The notes below the pieces were generated by a model. The model made no database searches, was not told where the DNA came from, and saw only the letters and a program-made list of their open reading frames with translations. A DNA stretch of 25,553 bases from positions 1 through 25,553 of the forward strand of contig DHWV01000028.1 in NCBI GenBank assembly GCA_002413355.1. Reading direction: 5' to 3'. Origin of the DNA: Desulfobulbaceae bacterium UBA5173. GTDB lineage: Bacteria; Desulfobacterota; Desulfobulbia; Desulfobulbales; Desulfobulbaceae. Position numbers and translations under genes: made by a program. The stretch's first letter is position 1. Each line of letters opens with the position of its first letter. Shown one piece after another: positions 6,706 to 14,174 of this stretch.

Positions 6706-7854
6706 TTACGCGTATTCCCGGTTGAGTTCCTGACCAATGACGTTGCGCTGAATCTGGTTGGTGCCCTCGTAGATTTGCAGAATCTTGGCATCGCGCATCA
6801 TCTTCTCGACCGGATATTCTTTCATATAGCCGTAGCCGCCCATGACCTGCACCGCGTCGGTGGTCACTTTCATGGCCGTGTCTGTGGCAAAGACTTTGCA
6901 CATGGACGAGACCTTGCTTGCGTCCGCCGGGTGCGCGTCAATATGCCGGGCCGCGCCATAGACCAAGCCCCGCGCCGCATCGGTCTGAATCGCCATGTCA
7001 GCCAGCATGTGCTGCACCGCCTGAAAGCTGATGATCGGCTTGCCGAACTGCACGCGCTGCTTGGCATAGCGTGCCGCTTCATCCAAGGCCGCTTGCGCCA
7101 AGCCCACGCCCAGACTGGCAATGCCGGGCCGCGACACATCCAAGGTCTTCATCACCGTGATAAAGCCGGTGCCTTTCCTGCCGATCAGCCGGTCTTTGGG
7201 AATCCGGCAGTCCTTCATGATCAGCTCGCGGGTGGATGAGGCGCGGATGCCCATCTTGTTTTCCTTCTTGCCGTAGGAAAAGCCGGGGTCGCCGTCCTCA
7301 ACAACAAACATCGAGGCTCCACGAATGCCCTTCTCCGGGTTGGTCAGGGCTATGACCGAGTAAATCTTGGCCTCGCCGCCGTTGGTGATCCACTGCTTGG
7401 TGCCGTTCAATATCCAGCAGTCGCCGCCGTCAACAGCAGTGGTGCGGATGCCCGCCGCATCAGAACCGGCGTTGGACTCAGTCAGGCCAAAAGCGGCCCA
7501 GTGCTTGCCTTCAGCCACGCTCGGCAGATATTTATGCTTCAGCTCCTCGCTGCCGGAAATCAGGATCGGCAGAATGCCAAGCCCGCAGGCGGCAAAGCTG
7601 GTTGCCACGCCCACGCAGCCGCGCGCCAGCTCTTCCAATGCCAGCACGATGTCAAACGCGCCTGTGCCCATGCCGCCGTAGGCTTCGGGCACCAGCACGG
7701 CGAAGAGATCAGCTTTGGCGATGTCGCGCAGCAGCTCGGCGGCAAACTCGTCGCGCTCGTCCAGCTCGGCCCGCTTGGGAATGATCTTCTCCTCGGCAAG
7801 CTGCCGAGCCGTCTCCTTGATCATCCGCTGCTCTTCAGTCAAAAAATAGTCCAC
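6706..7854 (-). CDS. Acyl-CoA dehydrogenase
   Basis: FAD enzyme that introduces or, in reverse, reduces the alpha-beta double bond of an acyl-CoA, exchanging electrons with ETF. The 382-residue product fits the short/medium-chain family. Landmarks are AFGLTESNAGSDAAG (121-135), WITNGG (155-160), the FAD-contacting RVQFGKPIISFQAVQHMLAD (267-286), VQVMGGYGYMKEYPVEK (335-351) and the catalytic glutamate E363 in IYEGTNQIQRN. I chose the GTG at 7854 because an AGGAG lies six bases before it and the protein then begins at the normal place (DYFLTEEQRMIKE); an ATG 60 bp further upstream falls in the repeat array. etfB follows 4 bp later. Its place in a fab operon where fabD is expected is unusual. 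Substrate chain length cannot be told. Confidence 0.95.
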   Translation of the reverse strand: MDYFLTEEQRMIKETARQLAEEKIIPKRAELDERDEFAAELLRDIAKADLFAVLVPEAYGGMGTGAFDIVLALEELARGCVGVATSFAACGLGILPILISGSEELKHKYLPSVAEGKHWAAFGLTESNAGSDAAGIRTTAVDGGDCWILNGTKQWITNGGEAKIYSVIALTNPEKGIRGASMFVVEDGDPGFSYGKKENKMGIRASSTRELIMKDCRIPKDRLIGRKGTGFITVMKTLDVSRPGIASLGVGLAQAALDEAARYAKQRVQFGKPIISFQAVQHMLADMAIQTDAARGLVYGAARHIDAHPADASKVSSMCKVFATDTAMKVTTDAVQVMGGYGYMKEYPVEKMMRDAKILQIYEGTNQIQRNVIGQELNREYA

Positions 7855-7889
7855 CGTGTTCTCCTGTGCGCATAAACGAGGGCATTTCA

Positions 7890-8046
7890 ATGCAAGCATT
7901 GGGCTTGCCTCCATGCAGGCATTGAGACAGTCTCCATGCTTGCTTCGGGCCTCCCTCTATGCTTGCTTTGAGAGCGCCTCCATGCAAGCATCGAAATTCC
8001 CTTCATGCCTGCATCAAGATTTTCTCGATGCAGGCATCATCATCTT
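7890..8046. repeat. Seven-unit 23-bp tandem repeat with ATGC-NN-GCAT cores
   Basis: Cores of the form ATGCNNGC(A/T)T start at 7890, 7913, 7936, 7959, 7982, 8005 and 8028, exactly 23 bp apart. On the plus strand the rest of each unit drifts around YGRG-N4-YCTCC. The two central bases vary (AA, AG, TT, TT, AA, CT, AG). Neighbouring cores are often complementary: 8005/8028 form an 11-bp stem that can extend to about 15 bp, and 7959/7982 can pair over 8 bp. On the message strand many units carry GGAG just after the core. Since 23 is not a multiple of 3, it is not a repeat peptide. The array fills the gap between fabH and the acyl-CoA dehydrogenase gene. Confidence 0.92.
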
Positions 8047-9021
8047 TCACCAGTCCAGCAGCATCGAACCCCACGTGAAGCCGCCGCCGAACGAGCAGAG
8101 CAGCAGCTTGTCGCCGCGATGCAGCCGCCCTTCGCGCACCGCCTCATCCAAGGCGATGGGAATGCTCGCCGCCGAGGTGTTGCCGTATTTGTCCACGTTG
8201 CAGAAAATTTGGCTGGGCTGTGCGCCGAGACGTTCGGCGAGATTGTCCAAGATGCGGATGTTGGCCTGATGCGGAATGATCAGCGCGATGTCGCTGATGG
8301 AGAGCTGCTGCCGCCGCAAAAGCTCGCAGACCACCTCCTCCATCGCCCGCACCGCGTATTTGAACACATCCCGGCCTGCCATCTGGATAAAGCAGCCTTT
8401 GCTCTCCGGGATGATGAGATCCGCGTTGCGGCTGGCTGGGCTGTCCATGCAGAGCAGATTCCACAGGCTGCCGTCGGTTTTGAGACAGCTGTCCACAATG
8501 CCGCGCCCTGCCGCGCTGCCAACCACGCAGGCACCGGCACCATCGCCGAAGAGAATGCAGGTGTTGCGGTCTTCCCAGTCAACCCGCGCGGATAATGTCT
8601 CTGAGCCGATCACCAGCACCTTCATGGCCGGATCAGCGGCGACGTATTTCCGCGCCACATCTAAGGCGTAAAGAAAGCCGGAGCAGGCCGCGTTCAAGTC
8701 GAAGGCGAAGGCGTTGGCCGCGCCAAGCTCGGTCTGCACAAAGCAGGCGCAGGAAGGCATGAGCATGTGCGGGCTGATGGTGGCGACAATGATCAGGCCG
8801 ATGTCTTGGGCACTGACGCTGGCAGCTTCTAATGCGCACAGAGCCGCGCGGGAAGCAAGCTGGTAGTTCTGCTCATTCTCCCCGGCGATACGGCGGGTGC
8901 GGATGCCGGTGCGAGAAGTGATCCACTCGTCCGAGGTCTCCACCATCTGCTCCAGCTCGGCGTTGCTCAATGACCGCTCTGGCAGACAGGATCCGGTGCC
9001 CAGCACTGCCGCCCGCCTCAT
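8047..9021 (-). CDS. fabH: 3-oxoacyl-ACP synthase III
   Basis: Initiating condensing enzyme of fatty-acid synthesis, joining an acyl-CoA primer to malonyl-ACP. The 324-residue product carries the full Cys-His-Asn triad: C113 in NAACSGFLYALDVA, H251 in IIPHQANIRI and N281 in KYGNTSAASIPIAL. The N-terminal GTGSCLPERSLSNAELE and SDEWITSRTGIRTRRIA are also typical. The ATG at 9021 overlaps the plsX stop (ATGA), implying translational coupling; a longer in-frame ORF extending into plsX is rejected. The stop codon lies directly against the 23-bp repeat array. The expected next gene, fabD, is missing and an acyl-CoA dehydrogenase gene follows instead. Confidence 0.97.
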   Translation of the reverse strand: MRRAAVLGTGSCLPERSLSNAELEQMVETSDEWITSRTGIRTRRIAGENEQNYQLASRAALCALEAASVSAQDIGLIIVATISPHMLMPSCACFVQTELGAANAFAFDLNAACSGFLYALDVARKYVAADPAMKVLVIGSETLSARVDWEDRNTCILFGDGAGACVVGSAAGRGIVDSCLKTDGSLWNLLCMDSPASRNADLIIPESKGCFIQMAGRDVFKYAVRAMEEVVCELLRRQQLSISDIALIIPHQANIRILDNLAERLGAQPSQIFCNVDKYGNTSAASIPIALDEAVREGRLHRGDKLLLCSFGGGFTWGSMLLDW

Positions 9022-10025
9022 GCCTGCACCGCTTCCTGCTGAAGATGCTGCGTGATGGCCTCGTTGACCCTGCATTCAGCCATTCTCGCGGCCTCGCGGA
9101 CAGCGTTGCGGATAGCGACCGCAGAGGAACTGCCGTGGCAGATGATGCCCACCCCGTTGATGCCCAGCAGCGGTGCACCGCCGTATTCAGCGTAATCCAC
9201 CCGCTTGCGGAAGGACTTGAAGGCCGGGCGGATAAAAAAGGAAGCAAGGCTGGCCTGCCATGATTTCTTGATTTCAGCTTTGAGCATCTGCTGAATGGCC
9301 TCTGCCAGCCCTTCGCTGATTTTAAGCACAATGTTACCGACAAAGCCGTCACAGACCACCACGTCCACCTCGCCGCTGAAGACATCGCGGCCTTCGACAT
9401 TGCCGATGAAATTCAAATTGCTCGCCTTGAGCAGGTCGTAGGCTTCCTTCACCGCCGCGTTGCCCTTGCCTGGTTCCTCGCCGATGCTGAGAAGACCAAC
9501 GCGCGACTTGTCTCGTTTAAGAAGCAGCTCGGAATACGACGAGGCCATAACCGCGAACTGGTGCAGATGCTGCGGGCGGCAGTCAACATTGGCACCGATA
9601 TCGGTCACTAAGACCGGCTCTTTGAGCGTGGGAAAGACGCTGGCAATACTGGGACGGGAAATGCCCTTCAGCCGTCCGAGCTGGAGAATAGCGGCAGTCA
9701 TGGTCGCCCCGGAGTGACCTGCGGAGACCAAGGCATCTGCCTGGCCTTTCTTGACCAAGTCAAAGCCGACCATGATAGTGGAGTCCTTTTTCCGGCGCAC
9801 CGAGTCCACCGCCGCCTCATCCATTGAGACGGTCTGCGGGGCATGAACAACAGAAAGGCGCGTCTCCGCGCCTTTGCCCCGACGAGCAAGCTCGTTGTGG
9901 AGCTGTTCCTCCGGGCCGAGCAGCACCACCTCAATGCCCGGCAGCTGCTCGACCGCTTGGACGGCCCCGTCAATCAGCGGCCCGCAACCCCGGTCGCCGC
10001 CCATCGCGTCAAGGGCTATTTTCAC
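9018..10025 (-). CDS. plsX: Phosphate acyltransferase PlsX
   Basis: Peripheral membrane enzyme that converts acyl-ACP to acyl-phosphate, the acyl donor for PlsY in phospholipid synthesis. The 335-residue product begins (M)KIALDAMGGDRGCGPLIDGA, the family's defining N-terminus. It also shows VSAGHSGATMTAAILQLGRLKGISRP, DIGANVDCRPQHLHQFA and VVCDGFVGNIVLKISEGLAEA. The start is GTG at 10025, only 4 bp past the rpmF stop and without a clear ribosome-binding site, so it probably depends on coupling to rpmF. Extending the frame to 10256 would run across rpmF in another frame and is rejected. It sits in the classical yceD-rpmF-plsX-fabH order. Confidence 0.97.
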   Translation of the reverse strand: MKIALDAMGGDRGCGPLIDGAVQAVEQLPGIEVVLLGPEEQLHNELARRGKGAETRLSVVHAPQTVSMDEAAVDSVRRKKDSTIMVGFDLVKKGQADALVSAGHSGATMTAAILQLGRLKGISRPSIASVFPTLKEPVLVTDIGANVDCRPQHLHQFAVMASSYSELLLKRDKSRVGLLSIGEEPGKGNAAVKEAYDLLKASNLNFIGNVEGRDVFSGEVDVVVCDGFVGNIVLKISEGLAEAIQQMLKAEIKKSWQASLASFFIRPAFKSFRKRVDYAEYGGAPLLGINGVGIICHGSSSAVAIRNAVREAARMAECRVNEAITQHLQQEAVQA

Positions 10026-10029
10026 AGCA

Positions 10030-10218
10030 TTAAGCCAGTTCGTCGCCCAGCTGATACACGGTTTTGCCTTTGTATTTGCCACAGCCGGAACAGAGCTGAT
10101 GCGGCATCTTCGGTTCGTCGCATTCAGGGCAGCGGCCGACAGAAGGAGCGGTGAGGAAATCGTGCGCCCGCCGCTTGTGGGTGCGTGAATAGGAATGTCT
10201 TCTTTTCGGTAAGGCCAT
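10030..10218 (-). CDS. rpmF: Large ribosomal subunit protein bL32, zinc-ribbon form
   Basis: Ribosomal protein of 62 residues starting MALPKRRHSYSRTHKRRAHD, the conserved bL32 N-terminus. Four cysteines, C30-x2-C33 and C43-x2-C46, make this the zinc-binding (C+) form. The ATG at 10218 has a strong AAGGAG site seven bases upstream. It follows yceD after 50 bp containing a small GCCCT/AGGGC hairpin and is followed almost directly by plsX. Linkage of rpmF to plsX and fabH is widespread in bacteria and is thought to tie membrane lipid synthesis to growth. Confidence 0.97.
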   Translation of the reverse strand: MALPKRRHSYSRTHKRRAHDFLTAPSVGRCPECDEPKMPHQLCSGCGKYKGKTVYQLGDELA

Positions 10219-10268
10219 TTGTTTTCTCCTTGAACAGTGCGTCTCCGCCCTAACACAGGGCAGATATA

Positions 10269-10784
10269 TTATCTTTTCTTCAACGTCGCCAATGCGGCAA
10301 ACGGGGAATTCGTTATCTCAGATGCACAGGTGCAGCCGCCGGAGTTCAGATCAGCCCCACAGTGCGGGCAGAGGCCCTGACATTCTGGCGAACAGACCTG
10401 CTTAATCGGCAGGCTGAGATACAACTGCTGCCGAAGGATGTCTTCCAGATCAGCAATGGGTTCATCCACTTCAATTACGTCTAATTCCGCCGCGCCGTCC
10501 AGCTCCTTGACGCTCCAGTCCGTCTCATCGTCCGGCACTTCCAGCACCAGATGAAACGCCGCATCTACAGGAAAATCATACTCGGCCAAGCAGCGGTCGC
10601 AGGTCAGGCGCAGCACCGTGCGGAGCGTGCCTTCCACTTCGGCCCGGCGATCACCCTTGCCCTGCAAGGTCAGCTCGGCCTCAACCGGGGCAATGCTGCA
10701 CAGGCCGGTTGAAGCTAACCACGCTGCGTCATTGCGCGTGTACTGACTTCCGGTGGCGGGAATTTCTGCAAATGGAACGTTCAC
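10269..10784 (-). CDS. yceD: YceD/DUF177 family protein (23S rRNA accumulation factor family)
   Basis: The protein has the DUF177 layout: a beta-rich N-terminal half, then LTCDRCLAEYDFPV, an acidic stretch with DLEDILRQQLYLSLPIKQVC, and a C-terminal cysteine cluster SPECQGLCPHCGADLNSGGCTC likely to bind zinc. Homologues affect 23S rRNA accumulation in E. coli and plants. I prefer the GTG at 10784 (171 residues, (M)NVPFAEIP) because AGGTG lies six bases upstream and the family usually starts in this way; a GTG at 10793 gives 174 residues but has no good ribosome-binding site. It is the first gene of the operon, with a promoter about 40-70 bp upstream and rpmF directly downstream. Confidence 0.9.
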   Translation of the reverse strand: MNVPFAEIPATGSQYTRNDAAWLASTGLCSIAPVEAELTLQGKGDRRAEVEGTLRTVLRLTCDRCLAEYDFPVDAAFHLVLEVPDDETDWSVKELDGAAELDVIEVDEPIADLEDILRQQLYLSLPIKQVCSPECQGLCPHCGADLNSGGCTCASEITNSPFAALATLKKR

Positions 10785-10826
10785 GGCGGACACCTAATGA
10801 TCGGCTGCGGGACACTAAAAAGTAAA

Positions 10827-10856
10827 ATCATACACAAAAAAGCCTGCTCATGCCAA
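10827..10856 (-). promoter_or_regulatory. Sigma70-type promoter of the yceD-rpmF-plsX-fab operon
   Basis: On the minus strand a TTGGCA -35 box (10851-10856) and a TATGAT -10 box (10827-10832) are separated by 18 bp, each matching the consensus at five of six positions. It lies about 40 bp upstream of the yceD start. Both boxes and their spacing are seen directly; activity is inferred. Confidence 0.65.
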
Positions 10857-10910
10857 GGAAAAAAGCGCGGCCCGGCAGAAATGGCACTCGCCCCTCTCTG
10901 TTTTTTCTGT

Positions 10911-10939
10911 TTGATGGATTGCGGAGATGCCGCTATGAT
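10911..10939 (+). promoter_or_regulatory. Sigma70-type promoter of the cNMP/CBS/DUF294 operon
   Basis: On the plus strand TTGATG (10911-10916) and TATGAT (10934-10939) are separated by exactly 17 bp, about 50 bp before the ATG at 10992. It is divergent from the yceD promoter, the two -10 boxes lying about 100 bp apart. Confidence 0.6.
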
Positions 10940-10991
10940 AGCCAGATAGTACAAAACTGTGACTTGACCAGTCCTTCTGCGGAGATGAGCG

Positions 10992-12917
10992 ATGAAAGGC
11001 AATGAGCGTGCGGCGGCCCCGGAAATAGTGGCGGAATTTCTCGGCAGGATCATGCCGTTCAAAGAGCTGCCTTTGGATACTCTCCGGCAGGTGGCCCGCC
11101 AGATGAAGGTGGATTTCTTTCCCAAAGGCACTCGACTGCTCCAAGCAGGCAAGAGCGAGATTCATTATCTCTATCTGATCCAGCAGGGCGGAGTCAAGTC
11201 CTTCATCATGGACGACGAGGGCGTGGAGACCCTGAAGGATTTTCGCGGCGAGGGCGATTACATCGGCGCGCTGGGGATCATCCGGGGTGCGCTGGCCAAT
11301 CTTGACGTGGAGACGGTTGAAGACACCTTCTGCTTCCTTCTACCCAAGGCGGTCTTTCTTGATTTGATCCGCAACCAGCCCGGTTTTTCACAGTATTATC
11401 TGAAGAGTTTTTCCGAGAAGGTGGTGGCCACGGCTTACAGCGAGCTGCGGCGGCATCGAATGGGCCGGAGCGGCGACAGCAATCTGTATCTGTTTTCGAT
11501 TCAGGTCGGCGATATTGTCCGCCAAGCACCGCGCACCATCGCGGCTGACGCAAGCATCCGCGAGGCCGCTGCCAAGATGGCTGAGTTCCGGGTGGCTTCC
11601 CTCCTGATCCACGAACCGGGCGATGAGGAGCAGATCATCGGCATTGTCACCGACCGCGACCTGCGCAACAAAGTATTGGCCATAGGCCGTGATTACAATG
11701 AGTCGATTCGGGCGGTGATGTCCTCGCCAGTGGCGACCGTGCTGTCGGAATCCACCTGCTTTGACGCGCTGCTGAAGATGATGTCCGACTCCATTCATCA
11801 CTTGGCGGTGGAGCGAAAGGATAAGATTGTCGGCGTGATCACCTCGCATGACATTGCCCTGCTCCAGGGACACGCGCCGTATGCGTTGTTCAAGGAAATT
11901 GGCAGACAGCAGAGCATCGAGGGCTTGCATCCCCTGTCGCAAAAAATCCCGGAGATGATCCGCAACCTCATCAAAGAGGGCGCACGGGCCGGACATATTG
12001 CGCGGATGATCGCCATTCTTAACGACCAGATCTTAGCCCGGTTGCTCACCTTGCTGGAGGTGGAGCTGGGGCCACCGCCGGTTGATTATTGCTGGCTACT
12101 GGTCGGCTCTGAGGGCAGGCGTGAGCAAACCTTCCGCACGGACCAAGACAATGCCATCATCTACGAAGACCCGACGGACGAAACGCAGGCCCAAGAATGC
12201 GAGGCTTATTTCGTCCGTTTTGCCCAGCAGGCGATTGATCATTTGGTGCAGTGCGGCTATCCGCTCTGTCCGGGCGGCATCATGGCCGTTAATCCCAAAT
12301 GGCGGCAGCCGCTTTCGGTTTGGAAAGACTATTTTACGCATTGGACGGCGGTGCCTGAACCGGAAGAGGTGCTGAACGCGACCATCTTCTTCGACTTCCG
12401 GGTTGGATTCGGCAAGGCCGCGCTGGCCGATGCGCTGCGTCAGCATCTGCATGAGGTGACCCGAAAGAGCGAGCTACACCTGCTCCATTTGGCCAGACAA
12501 TGTATGGCCGCCCGGATTCCGCTTTCCTTTTTCAAGAACTTCATTGTCGAAAAGGACGGTGAGCATAAGAACAAGCTCGATATCAAAGTGCAGGGACTGA
12601 CTCCGTTTGTCAATTTTTCCCGCATCCTTGCCCTCAAGCACTGCATCCGCGAAACCAACACCTTGGCTCGATTACAGGTGCTGGCAAAGGAACAAATCCT
12701 CAGCGAAGAATTATGGAAAGAAGCTGTTGATGCCTATGAGATGCAGATGCAGGTGCGGCTGGTGCATCAACTCAACCAGATGGATGCAGGCGAACAGCCG
12801 GACAATCATATTGACCCTGCGGATCTGTCGGAATTGGATCGGCGGATGCTCCGGGATGCCTTTGAAGTGATTGAGCGTCTGCACGGCGTGCTGAAAACTA
12901 TTTTCCCTGCCAGCTAA
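10992..12917 (+). CDS. cNMP-binding-like / CBS-pair / DUF294 nucleotidyltransferase-like signalling protein
   Basis: A 641-residue multidomain cytosolic protein. A CRP-like cyclic-nucleotide-binding fold occupies roughly residues 20-150. Two CBS domains follow (about 168-290; MSSPVATVLSESTCFDALLKMM and VGVITSHDIALLQG are typical). A DUF294 nucleotidyltransferase-like domain then carries GSEGRREQTFRTDQDNAIIY (372-391), with the D384/D386 metal-ligand pair intact. A helical DUF294 C-terminal domain lies at about 495-640. The family is thought to be regulatory, possibly transferring a nucleotide to a partner in response to ligands. The ATG at 10992 has GGAG eight bases upstream. An exonuclease gene follows 6 bp later and an acetate-type symporter lies further on; this grouping recurs in proteobacteria (from memory), suggesting control of acetate uptake. 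The substrate is unknown. Confidence 0.9.
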   Translation: MKGNERAAAPEIVAEFLGRIMPFKELPLDTLRQVARQMKVDFFPKGTRLLQAGKSEIHYLYLIQQGGVKSFIMDDEGVETLKDFRGEGDYIGALGIIRGALANLDVETVEDTFCFLLPKAVFLDLIRNQPGFSQYYLKSFSEKVVATAYSELRRHRMGRSGDSNLYLFSIQVGDIVRQAPRTIAADASIREAAAKMAEFRVASLLIHEPGDEEQIIGIVTDRDLRNKVLAIGRDYNESIRAVMSSPVATVLSESTCFDALLKMMSDSIHHLAVERKDKIVGVITSHDIALLQGHAPYALFKEIGRQQSIEGLHPLSQKIPEMIRNLIKEGARAGHIARMIAILNDQILARLLTLLEVELGPPPVDYCWLLVGSEGRREQTFRTDQDNAIIYEDPTDETQAQECEAYFVRFAQQAIDHLVQCGYPLCPGGIMAVNPKWRQPLSVWKDYFTHWTAVPEPEEVLNATIFFDFRVGFGKAALADALRQHLHEVTRKSELHLLHLARQCMAARIPLSFFKNFIVEKDGEHKNKLDIKVQGLTPFVNFSRILALKHCIRETNTLARLQVLAKEQILSEELWKEAVDAYEMQMQVRLVHQLNQMDAGEQPDNHIDPADLSELDRRMLRDAFEVIERLHGVLKTIFPAS

Positions 12918-12923
12918 ACCATC

Positions 12924-13637
12924 ATGTTCGCATTTCTGAAAAAACTCCTGCCGCAGCGCAGCGTGCATCCTGTGCTGCTGGCAAACCGTCGCCGGTTTGC
13001 TGAATTCGACCAAGCCAAGCTGCTGACGGAGTACTGTTTTGTGGTGTTGGACACCGAGCTGACCGGTCTTGGCTACCGCGACGAAATCATCTCCATCGGC
13101 GCAGTGAAAATTTCCAACATGCAGGTGGAGATGGGCACTGTTTTTCATCGGCTGGTGCGCCCCCTGAATCTCAGTCCCAATCAGGCCACCTTCATTCATC
13201 ACATCACGCCGGAACAGCTGCGCACCGCCGCGCCGATTGAGGAGGTGCTACCGGACTTTATCGAATTCTGCGGCGATGCCCTGCTGGTTGGCCACTTTTT
13301 GGAAATCGACATGGGCTATATCAATCGGGCAGCGAAAAGAGTGCTGGGTGGCACCTTGGCCAATCCGACCATCGACACCCTGCGCTTGGTCAAAGCCTAC
13401 AAAGAGACCAGCTATGTCTGTGATTACGGCTACTGCGATCAGTCTTTCCCCTGTAATCTGGACGAGCTGGTCACAGAATTCAAGCTGCCGCGCTTCAAGC
13501 CGCATGATGCCTTGGAAGATGCGCTCCAGACAGCCTATCTTTTTCTGTTCATGGCAAAAAAACTGAACGGCGGGCAGGTGAAAACACTGCGCCAGCTCCA
13601 TCAGGTCGGCCAGCCGCTTCTTTTGCGGCAAAGTTAA
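12924..13637 (+). CDS. DnaQ-like 3'-5' exonuclease (DEDDh)
   Basis: The 237-residue protein has a complete DEDDh exonuclease set: D43 and E45 in VVLDTELTGL, D129 in GHFLEIDMGYINRA, and H194 with D199 in KPHDALEDALQTAYLF. It is a stand-alone homologue of the proofreading subunit epsilon, without the polymerase-binding tail of true DnaQ. A basic N-terminal stretch of about 30 residues precedes the domain. The ATG at 12924 is 6 bp after the DUF294 gene with no strong ribosome-binding site, so the two are probably translated together. The steady partnership with DUF294 proteins suggests the exonuclease could remove a nucleotide modification or degrade a nucleotide signal; that is inference. Chromosomal proofreading is the less likely role. 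Confidence 0.88.
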   Translation: MFAFLKKLLPQRSVHPVLLANRRRFAEFDQAKLLTEYCFVVLDTELTGLGYRDEIISIGAVKISNMQVEMGTVFHRLVRPLNLSPNQATFIHHITPEQLRTAAPIEEVLPDFIEFCGDALLVGHFLEIDMGYINRAAKRVLGGTLANPTIDTLRLVKAYKETSYVCDYGYCDQSFPCNLDELVTEFKLPRFKPHDALEDALQTAYLFLFMAKKLNGGQVKTLRQLHQVGQPLLLRQS

Positions 13638-13807
13638 GTCGTTTCAGTAAAGTAAACTGTATCAGGCAGCTTTTTCTAAAAGAAAAGGTGATCAATCGTA
13701 ATTTAGTTAGGGCAATTTTTTGTATTTTATGGTACGTATTTGTCATTATAAGGAAATAATTTTATGCAACAATGTGGCATATAAAACCTTCTACCAGGAG
13801 TGCGCGT
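13638..13807. other. AT-rich gap between the exonuclease gene and the symporter operon
   Basis: This gap ahead of the leader peptide and DUF485 gene is AT-rich and holds no credible longer gene. It contains an imperfect inverted repeat, TTTTATGC...GCATATAAAA (13761-13787), which could be an operator. There is a TTGTCA followed by AT-rich hexamers at non-ideal spacing, and a TGGTACG segment that only loosely resembles a sigma54 -24 element. I could not settle on a promoter, although one for the symporter genes is expected here. Confidence 0.4.
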
Positions 13808-13864
13808 ATGAAAAAAAAAAGAATGGCCCTTCAACATCAACTGCCAACAGGAGGACAGCAATGA
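13808..13864 (+). CDS. Possible 18-residue leader peptide upstream of DUF485/actP
   Basis: A short ORF encodes MKKKRMALQHQLPTGGQQ. It has a strong AGGAG ribosome-binding site (13796-13800) seven bases before its ATG, and its TGA overlaps the DUF485 start codon (ATGA), the arrangement expected for translational coupling. A run of ten A residues follows the ATG. One extra A would fuse the leader to DUF485 in frame, because the DUF485 frame stays open upstream. It could be a regulatory leader, a slippage-controlled switch or a chance ORF. Nothing in the peptide (no run of one regulatory amino acid) points to classical attenuation. Confidence 0.45.
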   Translation: MKKKRMALQHQLPTGGQQ

Positions 13865-14169
13865 TCGGCACAACACACCATGCCATACTTGATGACCCGG
13901 AGTTCAAGGAACTTGCCCAGCAAAAAAACAAGGTCTCGCTGATTCTGACCGTTGTTGAGCTGGTGCTGTATTTCGGCTTCATCGGTCTGATCGCGTACAA
14001 CAAGCCCTTCTTGGCACAGAAGCTGGAAGGCTCCGCTATCACATACGGCATTCCGATTGCGGTCGGCGTGATCATTCTTTCTTGGATACTGACAGGAATT
14101 TACATTTTCTGGGCCAATAGCGTCTATGACGAGAAAGTCAAGCGCATCAAAAACCGCTTCAAGGGTTGA
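13861..14169 (+). CDS. yjcH: DUF485 inner-membrane protein (YjcH-like), partner of the acetate symporter
   Basis: A 102-residue protein with two predicted membrane helices (about 25-46 and 63-84) and charged ends, DDPEFKELAQQKNK before and VYDEKVKRIKNRFKG after, which is the DUF485 pattern. In E. coli the homologue yjcH sits between acs and actP. The ATG at 13861 has a perfect AGGAGG six bases upstream; the frame is open further upstream but the family starts here (MIGTTHHAILDDPEFKEL). Its last codons touch the symporter gene. It probably assists or regulates the symporter; its biochemical role is not established. Confidence 0.92.
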   Translation: MIGTTHHAILDDPEFKELAQQKNKVSLILTVVELVLYFGFIGLIAYNKPFLAQKLEGSAITYGIPIAVGVIILSWILTGIYIFWANSVYDEKVKRIKNRFKG

Positions 14170-14174
14170 TCAAT

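Noticed and set aside
7890..8046. CRISPR array
   Set aside because: The units are contiguous 23-bp repeats with small palindromic cores and no unique spacers of constant 30-40 bp; no cas genes are nearby.
7856..8269. Plus-strand ORF reading through the 23-bp repeats
   Set aside because: The period is not a multiple of three, so there is no repeated peptide, and most of the ORF is antisense to fabH.
9018..10256. 412-residue version of PlsX
   Set aside because: The first 77 residues run across rpmF in another frame and match nothing; the family N-terminus (M)KIALDAMGGD begins at the GTG at 10025.
13665..13690. Terminator after the exonuclease gene
   Set aside because: The CTTTTTC...GAAAAG inverted repeat is AT-only and no T-run follows it on the plus strand.
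13731..13748. Sigma54 promoter upstream of DUF485
   Set aside because: TGGTACG has a GG, but the matching GC dinucleotide at -12 is TC instead; too weak to claim.
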